The position numbers and the translations under genes were made by a program. A stretch of DNA of 64,000 nucleotides from Microcoleus sp. bin38.metabat.b11b12b14.051. GTDB taxonomy: Bacteria > Cyanobacteriota > Cyanobacteriia > Cyanobacteriales > Microcoleaceae. Shown piece after piece: positions 55,567 to 64,000 of the stretch (position 1 is its first letter; each line of letters starts with the position of its first letter). The DNA lies in the NCBI RefSeq assembly GCF_013299165.1, contig NZ_JAAFKD010000001.1:310001-374000 (forward strand). The letters are read 5' to 3'. Under the pieces are notes generated by a model. The model searched no databases, was not told where the DNA came from, and worked only from the letters and a program-made list of their open reading frames with translations.

Positions 55567-56811
55567 ATGGCAAAGATTCTGACGATCGCGGATGCTGCGA
55601 CTTTGGAAGTCGTGCAAGAGTTACTGGAGCGGGAGGGACATCAGATCGAAGTCGCTCCCGATGCTAGGGACGGTTTTGATTTGGCGGCGGAATTTTTTCC
55701 CGATGTGATAATTTGCGACGGGACTTCCCTGCAAATCAATTGGTTGGAGGTGTGCCGGCTGCTTGGGGGCGATAGAGAATTGGGTACAGCTTATTTTCTG
55801 CTGCTGACAACACCCGAGCAACTTGCAGAAGTTGAAGAATTCGACGGGCTGGTGGACGATTTTTTGTTTAAACCGATAGTTAAGCAGGAATTGTTGGCGC
55901 GGGTGCGTGCAGGTTTGCGGGGGCGCGATTTGAGGGTAGAGCTTGCTTTAGCTCAGCAAGAATTTCAACGATCGCGCGATCGTATTCTGGAAAATGAAAA
56001 GATGTCTAACCTGGGCGAATTGGTATCTGGTATCGCCCACGAAATTAACAACCCAATTACTTTTATTTACAGCAATCTCACTCACGTCCAAAGTTACGCC
56101 ACCGATTTGATTGAACTGCTGCGATTGTATCAAAAAGAACTCGTCAGCCCTGGAGAGGAAATTATCCAAAAACAGCAAGATATGGATGTAGAATTCGTAC
56201 TTGATGATTTGTTGAAAATTGTGAGTTCCATGCGTACCGGGAGCGATCGCATCCGGCAAATAATCTTGTCTGTACAGGATTTTTCCCGCAGCGATCGATC
56301 GGGCTGGCAGTTATTCGATATTTCCGACGGTTTAGAAAATACCCTGTTGTTGTTGCAGCACCGCTTGCCGGCGCGCGAGGGGCGGCGGGATATCAAGGTG
56401 ATGAAGGAGTACGGGAATTTACCGCAAGTTGAGTGTTACGCGGGTCAGCTAAATCAAGCTTTTGTGAATATTATCAATCACGCGATCGATGCTTTGGAAG
56501 AGTCGAGTCAAGAGTTGAATGAGTCGGAGTCCGTTAAATTTAAACCTGTGATTTTCATTAGCACTCAAGTCATCGATTCTCAGCGGATTGCTATTGAAAT
56601 TGCTGATAACGATCTAGCAAGCAGCGAAGATATCACAGGTTTCTTTTCCGATTCATTTTTGATGGAGACTCCAGCAGAACGCAGCAGCCCTTTGGGACTT
56701 GCTGTGAGCTATCAAATAATTGTCGATCGGCATAAAGGAGAGTTAAAGTGTTTTTCGGAACCGGGGAAAGGAACTAAGTTTAGGATAGAGATTCCTTTGC
56801 GGCACAGTTGA
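55567..56811 (+). CDS. Response-regulator/histidine-kinase hybrid
   Basis: A 414-residue soluble signalling protein: an N-terminal receiver domain (1-118) followed by a histidine kinase. The receiver phosphoacceptor is D51 (DVIICDGT) and the conserved lysine is near 102 (FLFKPIV). The HisKA H-box is GELVSGIAHEINNP with H158. The N-box is QAFVNIINHAIDALEE. The G1 box reads IEIADNDLASSED in place of DxGxG, and F/G2 is SPLGLAVSYQIIV...GKGTKFRIEIPL. Loss of the G1 glycines could weaken ATP binding. The ATG at 55567 has AGGTG at normal spacing. No partner regulator is adjacent; input may be from another kinase through D51. Confidence 0.92.
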   Translation: MAKILTIADAATLEVVQELLEREGHQIEVAPDARDGFDLAAEFFPDVIICDGTSLQINWLEVCRLLGGDRELGTAYFLLLTTPEQLAEVEEFDGLVDDFLFKPIVKQELLARVRAGLRGRDLRVELALAQQEFQRSRDRILENEKMSNLGELVSGIAHEINNPITFIYSNLTHVQSYATDLIELLRLYQKELVSPGEEIIQKQQDMDVEFVLDDLLKIVSSMRTGSDRIRQIILSVQDFSRSDRSGWQLFDISDGLENTLLLLQHRLPAREGRRDIKVMKEYGNLPQVECYAGQLNQAFVNIINHAIDALEESSQELNESESVKFKPVIFISTQVIDSQRIAIEIADNDLASSEDITGFFSDSFLMETPAERSSPLGLAVSYQIIVDRHKGELKCFSEPGKGTKFRIEIPLRHS

Positions 56812-56822
56812 TTAATAGTTGT

Positions 56823-57436
56823 GCTACGGTTCGTAGTGAGGACTTTAGTCCTTTCTTATGGGATGCGGACTGAAGTCCTCACTACAAACCTGATAATTAA
56901 ATTGGTTCGATCGTTCGGAATGCGAGTCCTTTCTTATGGGATGCGGACTGAAGTCCTCACTACAAACCTGATAATTAAATTGGTTCGTAGTGAGGACTTT
57001 AGTCCTTTCTTATGGGATGCGGACTGAAGTCCTCACTACAAACCTGATAATTAAATTGGTTCGTAGTGAGGACTTTAGTCCTTTCTTATGGGATGCGGAC
57101 TGAAGTCCTCACTACAAACCTGATAATGAAATTGGTTCGATCGTTCGGAATGCGAGTCCTTTCTTATGGGATGCGGACTGAAGTCCTCACTACAAACCTG
57201 ATAATGAAATTGGTTCGATCGTTCGGAATGCGAGTCCTTTCTTATGGGATGCGGACTGAAGTCCTCACTACAAACCTGATAATGAAATTGGTTCGATCGT
57301 TCGGAATGCGAGTCCTTTCTTATGGGATGCGGACTGAAGTCCTCACTACAAACCTGATAATGAAATTGGTTCGTAGTGAGGACTTTAGTCCTTTCTTATG
57401 AGATGCGGACTGAAGTCCTCACTACAAACCTGATAA
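56823..57436. repeat. Eight-unit tandem array of 76/78-bp GGACTGAAGTCC hairpin units
   Basis: Shared CTTATGGGATGCGGACTGAA segments start at 56855, 56933, 57009, 57085, 57163, 57241, 57319 and 57395. Units leading in with TCGTAGTGAGGACTTTAGTC make a hairpin with the right arm; units with TCGATCGTTCGGAATGCGAG do not. The order is A, B, A, A, B, B, B, A. It begins just after the kinase gene stop. Chance open frames through it encode repeated MRTEVLTTNLI peptides. Confidence 0.92.
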
Positions 57437-57726
57437 TTGTTATGTTGCCGAAGATGATATAAAAGCCTCGCCCTCGAAGATTAATATCATAAACTTGTTT
57501 TATTTAACAGTCGTACATTTGTATTGATCGTTGGGTGGGTGTGGGCTTTTGAGATTATTAGTTTTAGCCTGAGATTGTTGGTGAACCTGCCCCTACAATG
57601 GTTGGACAATATTTGAAAAATGTAAAATTTTGTATAGAAAATTACCTAACTCCGCCAAAATAGACGATAGTTGAAATTCAAGAGATTTCAACAGTCCGCG
57701 AAAACAAGTTTTAATTAGGTAATAAA
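57437..57726. other. Promoter region of the aldehyde dehydrogenase gene
   Basis: About 290 bp with no gene. It presumably holds the aldehyde dehydrogenase promoter; no box was assigned. Confidence 0.4.
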
Positions 57727-59247
57727 ATGGTAGTAGCAGCACCTGTTCAATCTGGCAGTCAGTCGATTTTTCAAGCTCGTTACGACAACTTTATTGGCGG
57801 CAAGTGGGTAGCACCGGTGAAGGGGAAATATTCGGAAAACCTGTCTCCAATTACTGGAAAATCTATTTGTCAAATTCCCCGATCGAGCGCGGAGGATGTA
57901 GAATTGGCGCTAGATGCAGCCCACGCGGCAAAAGATAAGTGGGGTAAGACTTCCCCCGCAGACAGGGCGCGGGTATTGCACAAAATAGCCGATCGCATGG
58001 AAGAAAACCTCGATCGCCTCGCCATCGCCGAAACCTGGGACAACGGTAAACCAATTCGCGAAACCAGACTAGCAGATATCCCACTGGCGATCGACCATTT
58101 CCGCTACTTCGCAAGCTGCATTCGAGCTCAAGAAGGGTCGATCGGTCAACTCGACGAAACCACCGTCGCCTACCACTTCCACGAACCCCTAGGCGTCATC
58201 GGACAAATCATCCCCTGGAACTTCCCGATATTAATGGCCGCCTGGAAACTCGCCCCAGCCCTAGCCGCCGGAAACTGCGTTGTCCTCAAACCCGCAGGGC
58301 CAACCCCCGCCTCAATTCTAGTGTTGATGGAAATCATCGCCGACTTAGTACCGGATGGCGTCATCAACGTCGTCAACGGGCCGGGCGCCGAAATCGGCAA
58401 AACCCTCGCTACCAGCCCCCGGATTGCGAAAGTAGCCTTCACAGGCGAAACAACTACGGGCCGGCTGATCATGCAGTACGCCTCCCAAAACGTCATCCCC
58501 GTCACCCTAGAATTAGGCGGAAAATCCCCGAACATTTTCTTTGAGGATGTCTGCGCCCAAGATGACGATTTTCTCGACAAAGCTGTCGAAGGATTGGTGA
58601 TGTTTGCTTTCAATCAAGGCGAAGTTTGCACTTGTCCCTCGCGGGCGTTAATTCAAGAGTCGATTTACGATCGATTTATGGAAAGGGCGATCGATCGCAT
58701 CCGCAAAATCAAACAAGACAACCCCCTAGATCCGACAACCGCCCTAGGCGCGCAAGTCTCCGTCAACCAGATGGAAAAAATCGCCGAATACGTCAAAATC
58801 GGCCGCGCCGAAGGCGCAGAATGCCTGATTGGTGGCGAAAGAAACACGTTATCCGGCGACTTACAAGACGGCTATTATTTCCAGCCGACAGTCTTCAAAG
58901 GAAACAACAAAATGCGAATTTTCCAAGAAGAAATCTTCGGCCCAGTATTAGCAGTCACCACCTTCAAAGACGAAGCCGAAGCCTTAGAAATTGCTAACGA
59001 TACCCTCTACGGCTTAGGCGCCGGAGTTTGGACGCGCGACATGAACACCGCCTACCGCATGGGCCGCGCCGTTCAAGCAGGCCGCGTCTGGACAAACTGC
59101 TATCATTTGTATCCCGCCCACGCAGCCTTCGGTGGCTACAAATCATCCGGTATCGGCCGCGAAAACCACAAAATGATGTTGGATCACTATCAGCAAACTA
59201 AGAATTTGTTGGTCAGCTACAGCCCCAAAGCTTTAGGTTTCTTCTAA
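57727..59247 (+). CDS. NAD(P)-dependent aldehyde dehydrogenase (AldA/ExaC-type)
   Basis: A 506-residue cytoplasmic enzyme that oxidises aldehydes, probably acetaldehyde, to acids. [30 protein letters not shown] is the cofactor region, and FTGETTTGR the Rossmann loop. The general base glutamate is in LELGGKSPN. The nucleophile is in [12 protein letters not shown], where the doublet CTC is typical of the ExaC/AldB branch. [12 protein letters not shown] and the C-terminal [12 protein letters not shown] close the family pattern. Length and all key residues are normal. A DUF779 gene follows; the same pairing is seen in other bacteria and supports acetaldehyde or alcohol metabolism. Confidence 0.95.
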   Translation: MVVAAPVQSGSQSIFQARYDNFIGGKWVAPVKGKYSENLSPITGKSICQIPRSSAEDVELALDAAHAAKDKWGKTSPADRARVLHKIADRMEENLDRLAIAETWDNGKPIRETRLADIPLAIDHFRYFASCIRAQEGSIGQLDETTVAYHFHEPLGVIGQIIPWNFPILMAAWKLAPALAAGNCVVLKPAGPTPASILVLMEIIADLVPDGVINVVNGPGAEIGKTLATSPRIAKVAFTGETTTGRLIMQYASQNVIPVTLELGGKSPNIFFEDVCAQDDDFLDKAVEGLVMFAFNQGEVCTCPSRALIQESIYDRFMERAIDRIRKIKQDNPLDPTTALGAQVSVNQMEKIAEYVKIGRAEGAECLIGGERNTLSGDLQDGYYFQPTVFKGNNKMRIFQEEIFGPVLAVTTFKDEAEALEIANDTLYGLGAGVWTRDMNTAYRMGRAVQAGRVWTNCYHLYPAHAAFGGYKSSGIGRENHKMMLDHYQQTKNLLVSYSPKALGFF

Positions 59248-59267
59248 GCAGTACGTACTAACCAACC

Positions 59268-59332
59268 GTAGGGTGCGTCAGGGGAGAGATTTTGAGTTTC
59301 TAGTCAAAATATTCAGTCCTGACGCACCCTAC
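59268..59332. repeat. GTAGGGTGCGTCAGG inverted repeat
   Basis: GTAGGGTGCGTCAGG and CCTGACGCACCCTAC form a perfect 15-bp inverted repeat, 20 bp after the dehydrogenase stop. It may double as a terminator. Confidence 0.88.
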
Positions 59333-59461
59333 AAGAGACTTGCATTGCACTCATTTCCAAATTATCGGGAAACGATCTGCGTTTATCTGTGTTTATCCGC
59401 CTTACATCTGCGGTTTATGTATCAATGAATGATTTATGCAAAAAATCTCATCACTTCTAAA

Positions 59462-59821
59462 ATGGAAACAATCCCTAAAGTCACAGCCACAGAAGCCGCT
59501 TTAAAACTCATAGACTATCTCAAAACCGAGCACGGAGAATTGATGTTTCATCAATCCGGCGGGTGTTGCGATGGTAGTTCTCCCATGTGCTATCCTAACG
59601 GAGAATTGATAGTTGGTGATGGCGATGTATTGCTGGGAAAAATAGGTGGTTGTCCTTTTTATATTGCAGCACAGCAATACCAACATTGGCAGCACACGCA
59701 GTTAATCCTAGACGTGGTATCGGGGCCCGGAGGCAGCGATTTTTCTCTGGAAGGGCCCGAGGGAGAGCGTTTTATTACTCGTTCTCGCTTGTTTTCTGAA
59801 ATCAAACAATCTGCGATTTAG
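59462..59821 (+). CDS. DUF779 protein
   Basis: A 119-residue protein: VTATEAALKLIDYLKTEHGELMFHQSGGCCDGSSPMC...LLGKIGGCPFYIAAQQYQHW. The SGGCCDGS..C and GGCPFYI segments are hallmarks of DUF779, and the cysteines may bind metal or act in redox. The ATG at 59462 gives the usual N-terminus. The ATG at 59429 would add 11 residues of no known family. It lies next to an aldehyde dehydrogenase, its usual genomic partner, which suggests a helper role in that pathway. The mechanism is unknown. Confidence 0.88.
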   Translation: METIPKVTATEAALKLIDYLKTEHGELMFHQSGGCCDGSSPMCYPNGELIVGDGDVLLGKIGGCPFYIAAQQYQHWQHTQLILDVVSGPGGSDFSLEGPEGERFITRSRLFSEIKQSAI

Positions 59822-59883
59822 TAGGATATTTAAAATTTTATTTCAAAATTGGCACGCTCAATAATTGCGTGTTGCTGCATATC

Positions 59884-60002
59884 ATGTCCGCTGGCTACAC
59901 CGTTAACAAGATTAGTTGGTAGTGATGACTTTAGTCTTCTAAATTATGAGGATTTAAGCCCTCACTACCAACCATTTTTATTAGGAGGAATTGAGCGGAC
60001 AT
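59884..60002. repeat. Nested inverted repeats of the TAGTGAGGACTTTAGTCC family
   Basis: Inner arms GGTAGTGATGACTTTAGTC (about 59918) and GGATTTAAGCCCTCACTACC (about 59950) are flanked by the outer perfect 9-bp arms ATGTCCGCT (59884) and AGCGGACAT (59994). Confidence 0.75.
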
Positions 60003-60051
60003 AATATTATACAAATAAACGGGTGAGGTCAGAAAAGCGATCGCGAACTGT

Positions 60052-60603
60052 TTAAGCTTCAGTAATTTTAATTAAAGCCAATTCAATTTTGTCATCTGCC
60101 TTAGGACTGACTTCGGCGTGCAAACCGGGGCCAAAAAAAGTAGCTATTTTTGCCTTTTTCTCTTCCCAGGTTTCGATCGGCATCAGCGGCGAATAAAACT
60201 CTAGAATTAACCCATAAGCACCGTCAACATCAACTTCCCGCAACCCTTGGAGGAGAGGGCGTTCTTCGTCTGTGGGGGCTAGGCCCAAGCGTTCCAGGGC
60301 ATCATCTAAGTGGGCGGGTTGGCCGTAGCGAAATCGGGTGATATCTTTGCGGACTTGGTTTTGGGTATCTGTGGCCTGACTTTCTCTCAGCAGGAGAACT
60401 TCATCAGAAGTCGGTTCGGTGAACTCCGCCGGTTCGAGTTCGGCCGCTTTGAGGGCCAAACCTCCCAGCAACAGCGGAATCCCATAAAAAAAACCTGCTA
60501 GGTTGAGGGTAGGTTTGTCGGTGAAGTAGGCATAGAACCCGACTGCTGCTAAAATACCGCCCACAACTAAGGCTAGGCTTGCTAAAGAAATTTTACGTAA
60601 CAT
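60052..60603 (-). CDS. DUF2854 membrane protein
   Basis: A 183-residue cyanobacterial protein. Two adjacent hydrophobic helices (SLASLALVVGGILAAVGFYAY and LAGFFYGIPLLLGGLAL) form a hairpin near the N-terminus, then a cytoplasmic domain begins AAELEPAEF...RKDITRFRYGQPAHLDDALERLGL. This matches DUF2854, also found in plants and algae chloroplasts. The ATG at 60603 (MLRKISLAS) is the usual start; an ATG 10 codons upstream is possible. Function is unknown. It is monocistronic. Confidence 0.88.
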   Translation of the reverse strand: MLRKISLASLALVVGGILAAVGFYAYFTDKPTLNLAGFFYGIPLLLGGLALKAAELEPAEFTEPTSDEVLLLRESQATDTQNQVRKDITRFRYGQPAHLDDALERLGLAPTDEERPLLQGLREVDVDGAYGLILEFYSPLMPIETWEEKKAKIATFFGPGLHAEVSPKADDKIELALIKITEA

Positions 60604-60940
60604 ATTAGTGAGGTAAGTAGCTGGAATCAACAATATACTTTAATTATTATCCGGCAAGAAGTCTTGAATAAATTTAGTTTTTTTGCCAAAATACCCGCCA
60701 AAACTGCTAGCATCTATGACAGCAGGTTGTCTGTGGATCGACAATTTTGTGTCTAGCTTCAAAAAACTATCCCGCTTTCCCTCTCGCTTTCCCTCTCGCT
60801 TTCCCTCGGCGCCACCGATAAAGATCCTGGTTAATTGCACGGCGTTGGTTCCAGAAGGCAATCGAGATCGGCAGTATCATCAAAGTATACAGAGCGGCGA
60901 TCGCGATCGACGCTCTTGCCCTTTCAACCAATTTTCGGAC

Positions 60941-61201
60941 ATGATCAAAGACGAAGACAAACAGACTGCGGTCGCAAACAAGTCTGTTCTCGACCAGATT
61001 AACTCGCTCAAACGCGAAGATGAAAGACTTTATAATATCTTAGCGATCGATGTCTGGGCCCTAGCCAAGACAATGGATGAATATCAACCGGGATTTTGGG
61101 CTGCTTTTATGAAAAATCGCGACAAAGCCCTGAAGCGCTTTTTATCGGAAATGATGAAAAACAAACCTGCCGATAGCAAACGTCCGCCTTTTCTGCGCTG
61201 A
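60941..61201 (+). CDS. Conserved hypothetical protein
   Basis: An 86-residue, soluble and strongly charged protein: MIKDEDKQTAVANKSVLDQI, then EDERLYNILAIDVWALAKTMDEYQPGFWAAFM. The middle helix with WALAKTMDEYQPGFWAAFMKNRD looks conserved and protein-like. The open frame extends much further upstream, but that part crosses a (CGCTTTCCCTCT) repeat and lacks protein character, so I take the ATG at 60941. The family and function are not recognised beyond being cyanobacterial. Confidence 0.7.
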   Translation: MIKDEDKQTAVANKSVLDQINSLKREDERLYNILAIDVWALAKTMDEYQPGFWAAFMKNRDKALKRFLSEMMKNKPADSKRPPFLR

Positions 61202-61381
61202 ACTTTTGATGTACAATCAAATTATAACACAGACTAAAAAACCACGGGTAGCGACCATCACTTCCATATAAAACGGTGAAGGAGCGGCCGCCCAAAGGTA
61301 AGTCTGTGAATTAAAAATCCCTGTCTGCGCGCAGGAGGGAAAGTCAAATATTTTTGTTAATACTAGCAAAGGCAAACAACA

Positions 61382-61552
61382 ATGGATGTACAGACAATCA
61401 AAGAGCGCGTAGCAGAAATCGAAGTCAAGCGGGCATCCCTAGTACGCCTGTTAGATCGATCGGACTTGGGATCCCTGAGAATAGATGTCAGTCAGGCGAT
61501 CGAAGAAATTGACGATTTGTTAGAAGAATTTAAACGCACTTTTGACAGTTGA
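61382..61552 (+). CDS. Small conserved coiled-coil protein
   Basis: A 56-residue protein, MDVQTIKERVAEIEVKRASL then RIDVSQAIEEIDDLLEEFKRTF. Heptad-like spacing of I/V/L suggests a two-helix coiled coil. The reading frame is protein-like throughout. The last codons and stop (TTTGACAGTTGA) merge into the CAGTTGA heptamer repeat that follows, so the repeat provides the present stop. I recall similar 50-residue proteins in other cyanobacteria. No function is known. Confidence 0.65.
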   Translation: MDVQTIKERVAEIEVKRASLVRLLDRSDLGSLRIDVSQAIEEIDDLLEEFKRTFDS

Positions 61553-61642
61553 CAGTTGACAGTTGGCAGTTGACAGTTGACAGTTGACAGTTAACAGCTA
61601 ACAGCTAACAGCTAACAGCTAACAGCTAACAGTTAACTGTCA
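61544..61642. repeat. Heptamer arrays (CAGTTGA)n and (CAGCTAA)n
   Basis: CAGTTGA units, then CAGCTAA units, then an inverted CAGTTAACTGTCAACTG end. The tract spans from the last codons of the small gene to almost the stop of ppk1 on the other strand. Confidence 0.92.
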
Positions 61643-61647
61643 ACTGA

Positions 61648-63828
61648 CTAATTCATCGCCATATCCATCAAAATTTGCTGAGAGCTCACTTCCGGGTTAT
61701 TAGCAGGAGGACGGCGCTGAGAATAATGTCCCCCAGGCTGCAAATCCCAAGCTTGACGGTTGTCCGCCAACATCACACCCAAGATTTCTTGCAACTCCAT
61801 CACTATAGTCGGATCTTCCACTTGGACGATCGCCTCAACCCGCCTGCTAAGATTGCGCTGCATCCAGTCAGCAGAACCAATATACACCTCTTCGTCGCCA
61901 CCGTTGAAAAAATAAAACATCCGCGAGTGCTCTAAAAAGCGGCCGATAATACTGATAACTCTGATATTTTCGCTCACGCCCTCAACGCCCGGACGCAAAC
62001 AGCAAATTCCGCGGATAATCAAATCAATTTTAACACCCGCTTGCGAAGCTTCGTACAAAGCAACAATAATTTGAGGGTCAATTAAAGCATTCATTTTAGC
62101 GACAATCCGGCCGCAGCTACCAGTGCCGCTTTCGGCATTCATGCGACAGAAGTCGGCCTCGCGGCGGATTAAAGCTAAAAATCGATCGCGCATATTGACA
62201 GGCGCAACCAACAATTTACGATAAGATACCTGCCGCGAATAACCGGTTAAATAATTAAACAAATCCGTTAAATCCGCACCCAAATCTTCGCGACAACTCA
62301 ACAAACCCACATCCGTATACAGTCCAGCCGTTTTTGGGTTGTAATTTCCCGTGCCGATGTGGACGTAGCGGCGAATGCAACCGTCGTCGCGGCGCACTAC
62401 CATGACAACCTTCGTGTGGGTTTTGAGTCCCACCAAACCGTAAACCACGTGCACGCCGGCTTGTTCTAACTTGCGCGCCCAATTAATGTTATTTTCTTCG
62501 TCAAAGCGGGCTTTGAGCTCGACTAAAACGGCTACTTGCTTGCCGTTTTCTGCTGCTTGAATTAGGGAACTGACGATCGGCGAATCACCAGAAGTGCGGT
62601 ATAAAGTCATCTTAATGGCTAACACAGAGCGATCGTGCGCCGCCTCAGTAATAAACCGCTGGACAGTCGCCGCAAACGAGTGATAAGGATGATGTAGCAT
62701 CAAATCGCCCTGGCGGATGGCCGTGAAAATATCCTCGCCATCGTCCATATTCAACATGGATTTACCAATTATGGGCGATTCCGAATTCCGCAAGCGCGGC
62801 GGCACCACCGGAGTCCAAGGCTGGTCTTTGAGTTCCGGCACCGGCAGCCCCACAAAGGACATCAAATCCTTGAGGCCTAGCAGCCCCTCCACCACGTAAA
62901 CATCCTGCTCACCGAGCACCAACTCATCCATCAACATATCTCGCAGCGCAGGCGGCATAATCGCTTGAATTTCCAGGCGCACCGCCGAACCTGTAAATCG
63001 GCGCCTGCGGAGTTCCTGTTCTATAGCCAGCAGCAAATCATCCGCCTCATCTTCCTCCACAGTCAAATCGGAATTGCGAGTAATCCGAAACGGGTGATAT
63101 TCCTGAATATCCATCCCCGGAAACAAAGCCTCTAAATTGTGCGCGATTACCTGTTCGAGAGGTACTCCCGTCCACACAGGAATTTTGCCTCTTTGCTGCC
63201 ATTGCAAGTCCTCGGGTAATGGCAAAAATCTCGGTAAAACCTGCGGCACTTTGACGCGCGCAAATAGTTCTTCGCGAGTGTCTGGATCTCGGACAACTAC
63301 TGCTAAATTAAGACTGAGATTTGATAGAAATGGGAAGGGATGACTGGGGTCAACTGCTAGCGGTGTGAGTACGGGAAATACTTGTTCTTTGAAATAGCGA
63401 TGCAGGTAATTTCGCTGTTCTTGATTGAGGTCAATATAGTCGAGAATATGGATGCCACTTGCTGCTAATTTGGGCCGCAGAGTTTGGTCAAAATAGGCGT
63501 GTTGCTGAGTCACCATCGGCAAAAGCCGCTTGTTGATGGCATCTAGCTGTTCTTGGGGCGATCGGCCGTCGGCGGTCAATTTGGTGACTTTGGCTTCTAC
63601 TTGCTGTTTGAGTGCGGCCACTCGCACCATAAAATATTCATCTAGGTTTGAGCTAAAAATAGCGAGAAATTTGAGTCTTTCTAGCAGGGGCGTGCGGGGG
63701 TCTAGGGCTTCGTGGAGCACGCGGTTGTTGAATTCTAGCCAGCTTTGTTCTCGGTTGAAATAGTATTCCGGGTCGCTGAGGTTGATTTCGGTGTAGGTTT
63801 TGACTGTGGTCTTTTTTGGCTTGGACAT
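61648..63828 (-). CDS. ppk1: Polyphosphate kinase 1
   Basis: Makes polyphosphate from ATP; membrane-associated enzyme of about 726 residues. The N-terminal domain has FNREQSWLEFNNRVLHEA and LERLKFLAIFSSNLDEYFMVRV. DLMLHHPYHSF starts the core. The catalytic domains carry ALKMTLYRTSGDSP, VELKARFDEENNINWA, and the phospho-histidine loop VHIGTGNYNPKTA. The second HxK-type loop is LEHSRMFYFFNGGDEEVYIGSADWM with RNLSRRVE. I chose the ATG at 63828 (MSKPKKTTVK). An ATG 15 codons upstream is open but encodes a poorly conserved leader. ppk1 stands alone here without ppx. Confidence 0.96.
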   Translation of the reverse strand: MSKPKKTTVKTYTEINLSDPEYYFNREQSWLEFNNRVLHEALDPRTPLLERLKFLAIFSSNLDEYFMVRVAALKQQVEAKVTKLTADGRSPQEQLDAINKRLLPMVTQQHAYFDQTLRPKLAASGIHILDYIDLNQEQRNYLHRYFKEQVFPVLTPLAVDPSHPFPFLSNLSLNLAVVVRDPDTREELFARVKVPQVLPRFLPLPEDLQWQQRGKIPVWTGVPLEQVIAHNLEALFPGMDIQEYHPFRITRNSDLTVEEDEADDLLLAIEQELRRRRFTGSAVRLEIQAIMPPALRDMLMDELVLGEQDVYVVEGLLGLKDLMSFVGLPVPELKDQPWTPVVPPRLRNSESPIIGKSMLNMDDGEDIFTAIRQGDLMLHHPYHSFAATVQRFITEAAHDRSVLAIKMTLYRTSGDSPIVSSLIQAAENGKQVAVLVELKARFDEENNINWARKLEQAGVHVVYGLVGLKTHTKVVMVVRRDDGCIRRYVHIGTGNYNPKTAGLYTDVGLLSCREDLGADLTDLFNYLTGYSRQVSYRKLLVAPVNMRDRFLALIRREADFCRMNAESGTGSCGRIVAKMNALIDPQIIVALYEASQAGVKIDLIIRGICCLRPGVEGVSENIRVISIIGRFLEHSRMFYFFNGGDEEVYIGSADWMQRNLSRRVEAIVQVEDPTIVMELQEILGVMLADNRQAWDLQPGGHYSQRRPPANNPEVSSQQILMDMAMN

Positions 63829-63908
63829 GGTTTGCGGGAGTCTTGCGGGGAGGCTCGATTGTATCTGTATCATTAGTATCGCAGTAGTATTGCGGTCGTG
63901 GGGCCGTT

Positions 63909-64000
63909 GCGGGCGATCGAAATCGCGCCGACACAGGAGTAGCGGGCGATTGAAATCGCGCCGACACAGGAGTAGCGGGCGATTGAAATCGCGCCGACAC
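63909..64000. repeat. 33-bp tandem repeat cut by the window end
   Basis: Units GCGGGCGATTGAAATCGCGC + CGACACAGGAGTA start at 63909, 63942 and 63975 and run off the window. The GCGATTGAAATCGC core is a palindrome related to the GCGGTTGAAACCGC family. It lies in the ppk1 upstream region. Confidence 0.9.

Noticed and set aside
56821..57401. Open frames encoding repeated MRTEVLTTNLI peptides
   Set aside because: They are generated by the 76/78-bp tandem repeats and have no ribosome site or protein-like composition.
1..64000. tRNA and rRNA genes
   Set aside because: I looked for TWC-loop sequences (GGTTCGAATCC and variants) and rRNA core motifs on both strands and found none convincing; a tRNAscan run would settle this.

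Overview
The window comes from a filamentous cyanobacterium, most likely an Oscillatoriales member of the Microcoleus/Oscillatoria/Phormidium kind. Evidence: a complete allophycocyanin core operon (apcA-apcB-apcC), cytochrome c6 (petJ), several cyanobacteria-only families (DUF3122, DUF3038/DUF4335, DUF2854, the ThiD2-ThiE fusion), very frequent GCGATCGC-type (HIP1) sites, and dense dispersed palindromes with heptanucleotide repeats between genes. The genus is an inference; no rRNA is present to confirm it.

Layout. 1-4.6 kb: a minus-strand chemotaxis-type operon (CheW-like protein, then a large PilJ-like chemoreceptor) followed by a tandem-HNH nuclease gene that looks frameshifted at its 3' end. 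4.6-7.3 kb: gene-poor DNA and a decayed TPR/CHAT gene. 8-11.5 kb: ftsW and the apcABC operon with its terminator and a long leader. 12.4-18.7 kb: an FHA-like membrane gene cut by an in-frame TAG, an AT-rich FAD oxidoreductase next to glpK, petJ, DUF3122 and a small conserved gene. 19.1-22.1 kb: a NACHT NTPase with a pentapeptide-repeat tail, possibly a defence protein. 22.4-25 kb: rplU-rpmA, and thiE-thiS. 25-34.4 kb: surface/envelope genes (beta-helix/SPOR protein, peptidoglycan-binding protein, two SdrD_B-repeat proteins). 34.5-41.1 kb: SDR, hemerythrin protein, an M16 protease pair, a methyltransferase. 41.1-44.3 kb: a restriction-modification pair, with a Uma2 nuclease gene sitting between two copies of the methyltransferase gene's 3' end. 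44.6-52 kb: S9 peptidase, nucleoside hydrolase, VanZ-like protein, TPR protein, and the DUF4335/DUF3038 pair. 52.4-64 kb: mutS2 carrying a repeat-derived insertion, a REC-histidine kinase, an aldehyde dehydrogenase with its DUF779 partner, DUF2854, two small conserved genes, and ppk1.

Most genes are housekeeping and many stand alone. The clear functional groups are apcABC, rplU-rpmA, thiE-thiS, FAD oxidoreductase-glpK, the R-M pair, the M16 pair, DUF3038-DUF4335 and ALDH-DUF779. The unusual part is repeat biology: at least six families of short inverted-repeat (MITE-like) elements, some with target duplications, plus 7-bp-period tandem repeats of unrelated sequence at about a dozen loci. These repeats have entered coding sequence (mutS2 between Walker A and Walker B; the stop codons of two genes) and have accompanied local duplications. 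Several genes are broken (CHAT, FHA-like, HNH). No tRNA, rRNA or CRISPR array was found, and no transposase gene. One short tract resembles a degenerate Tn7-like transposon end.
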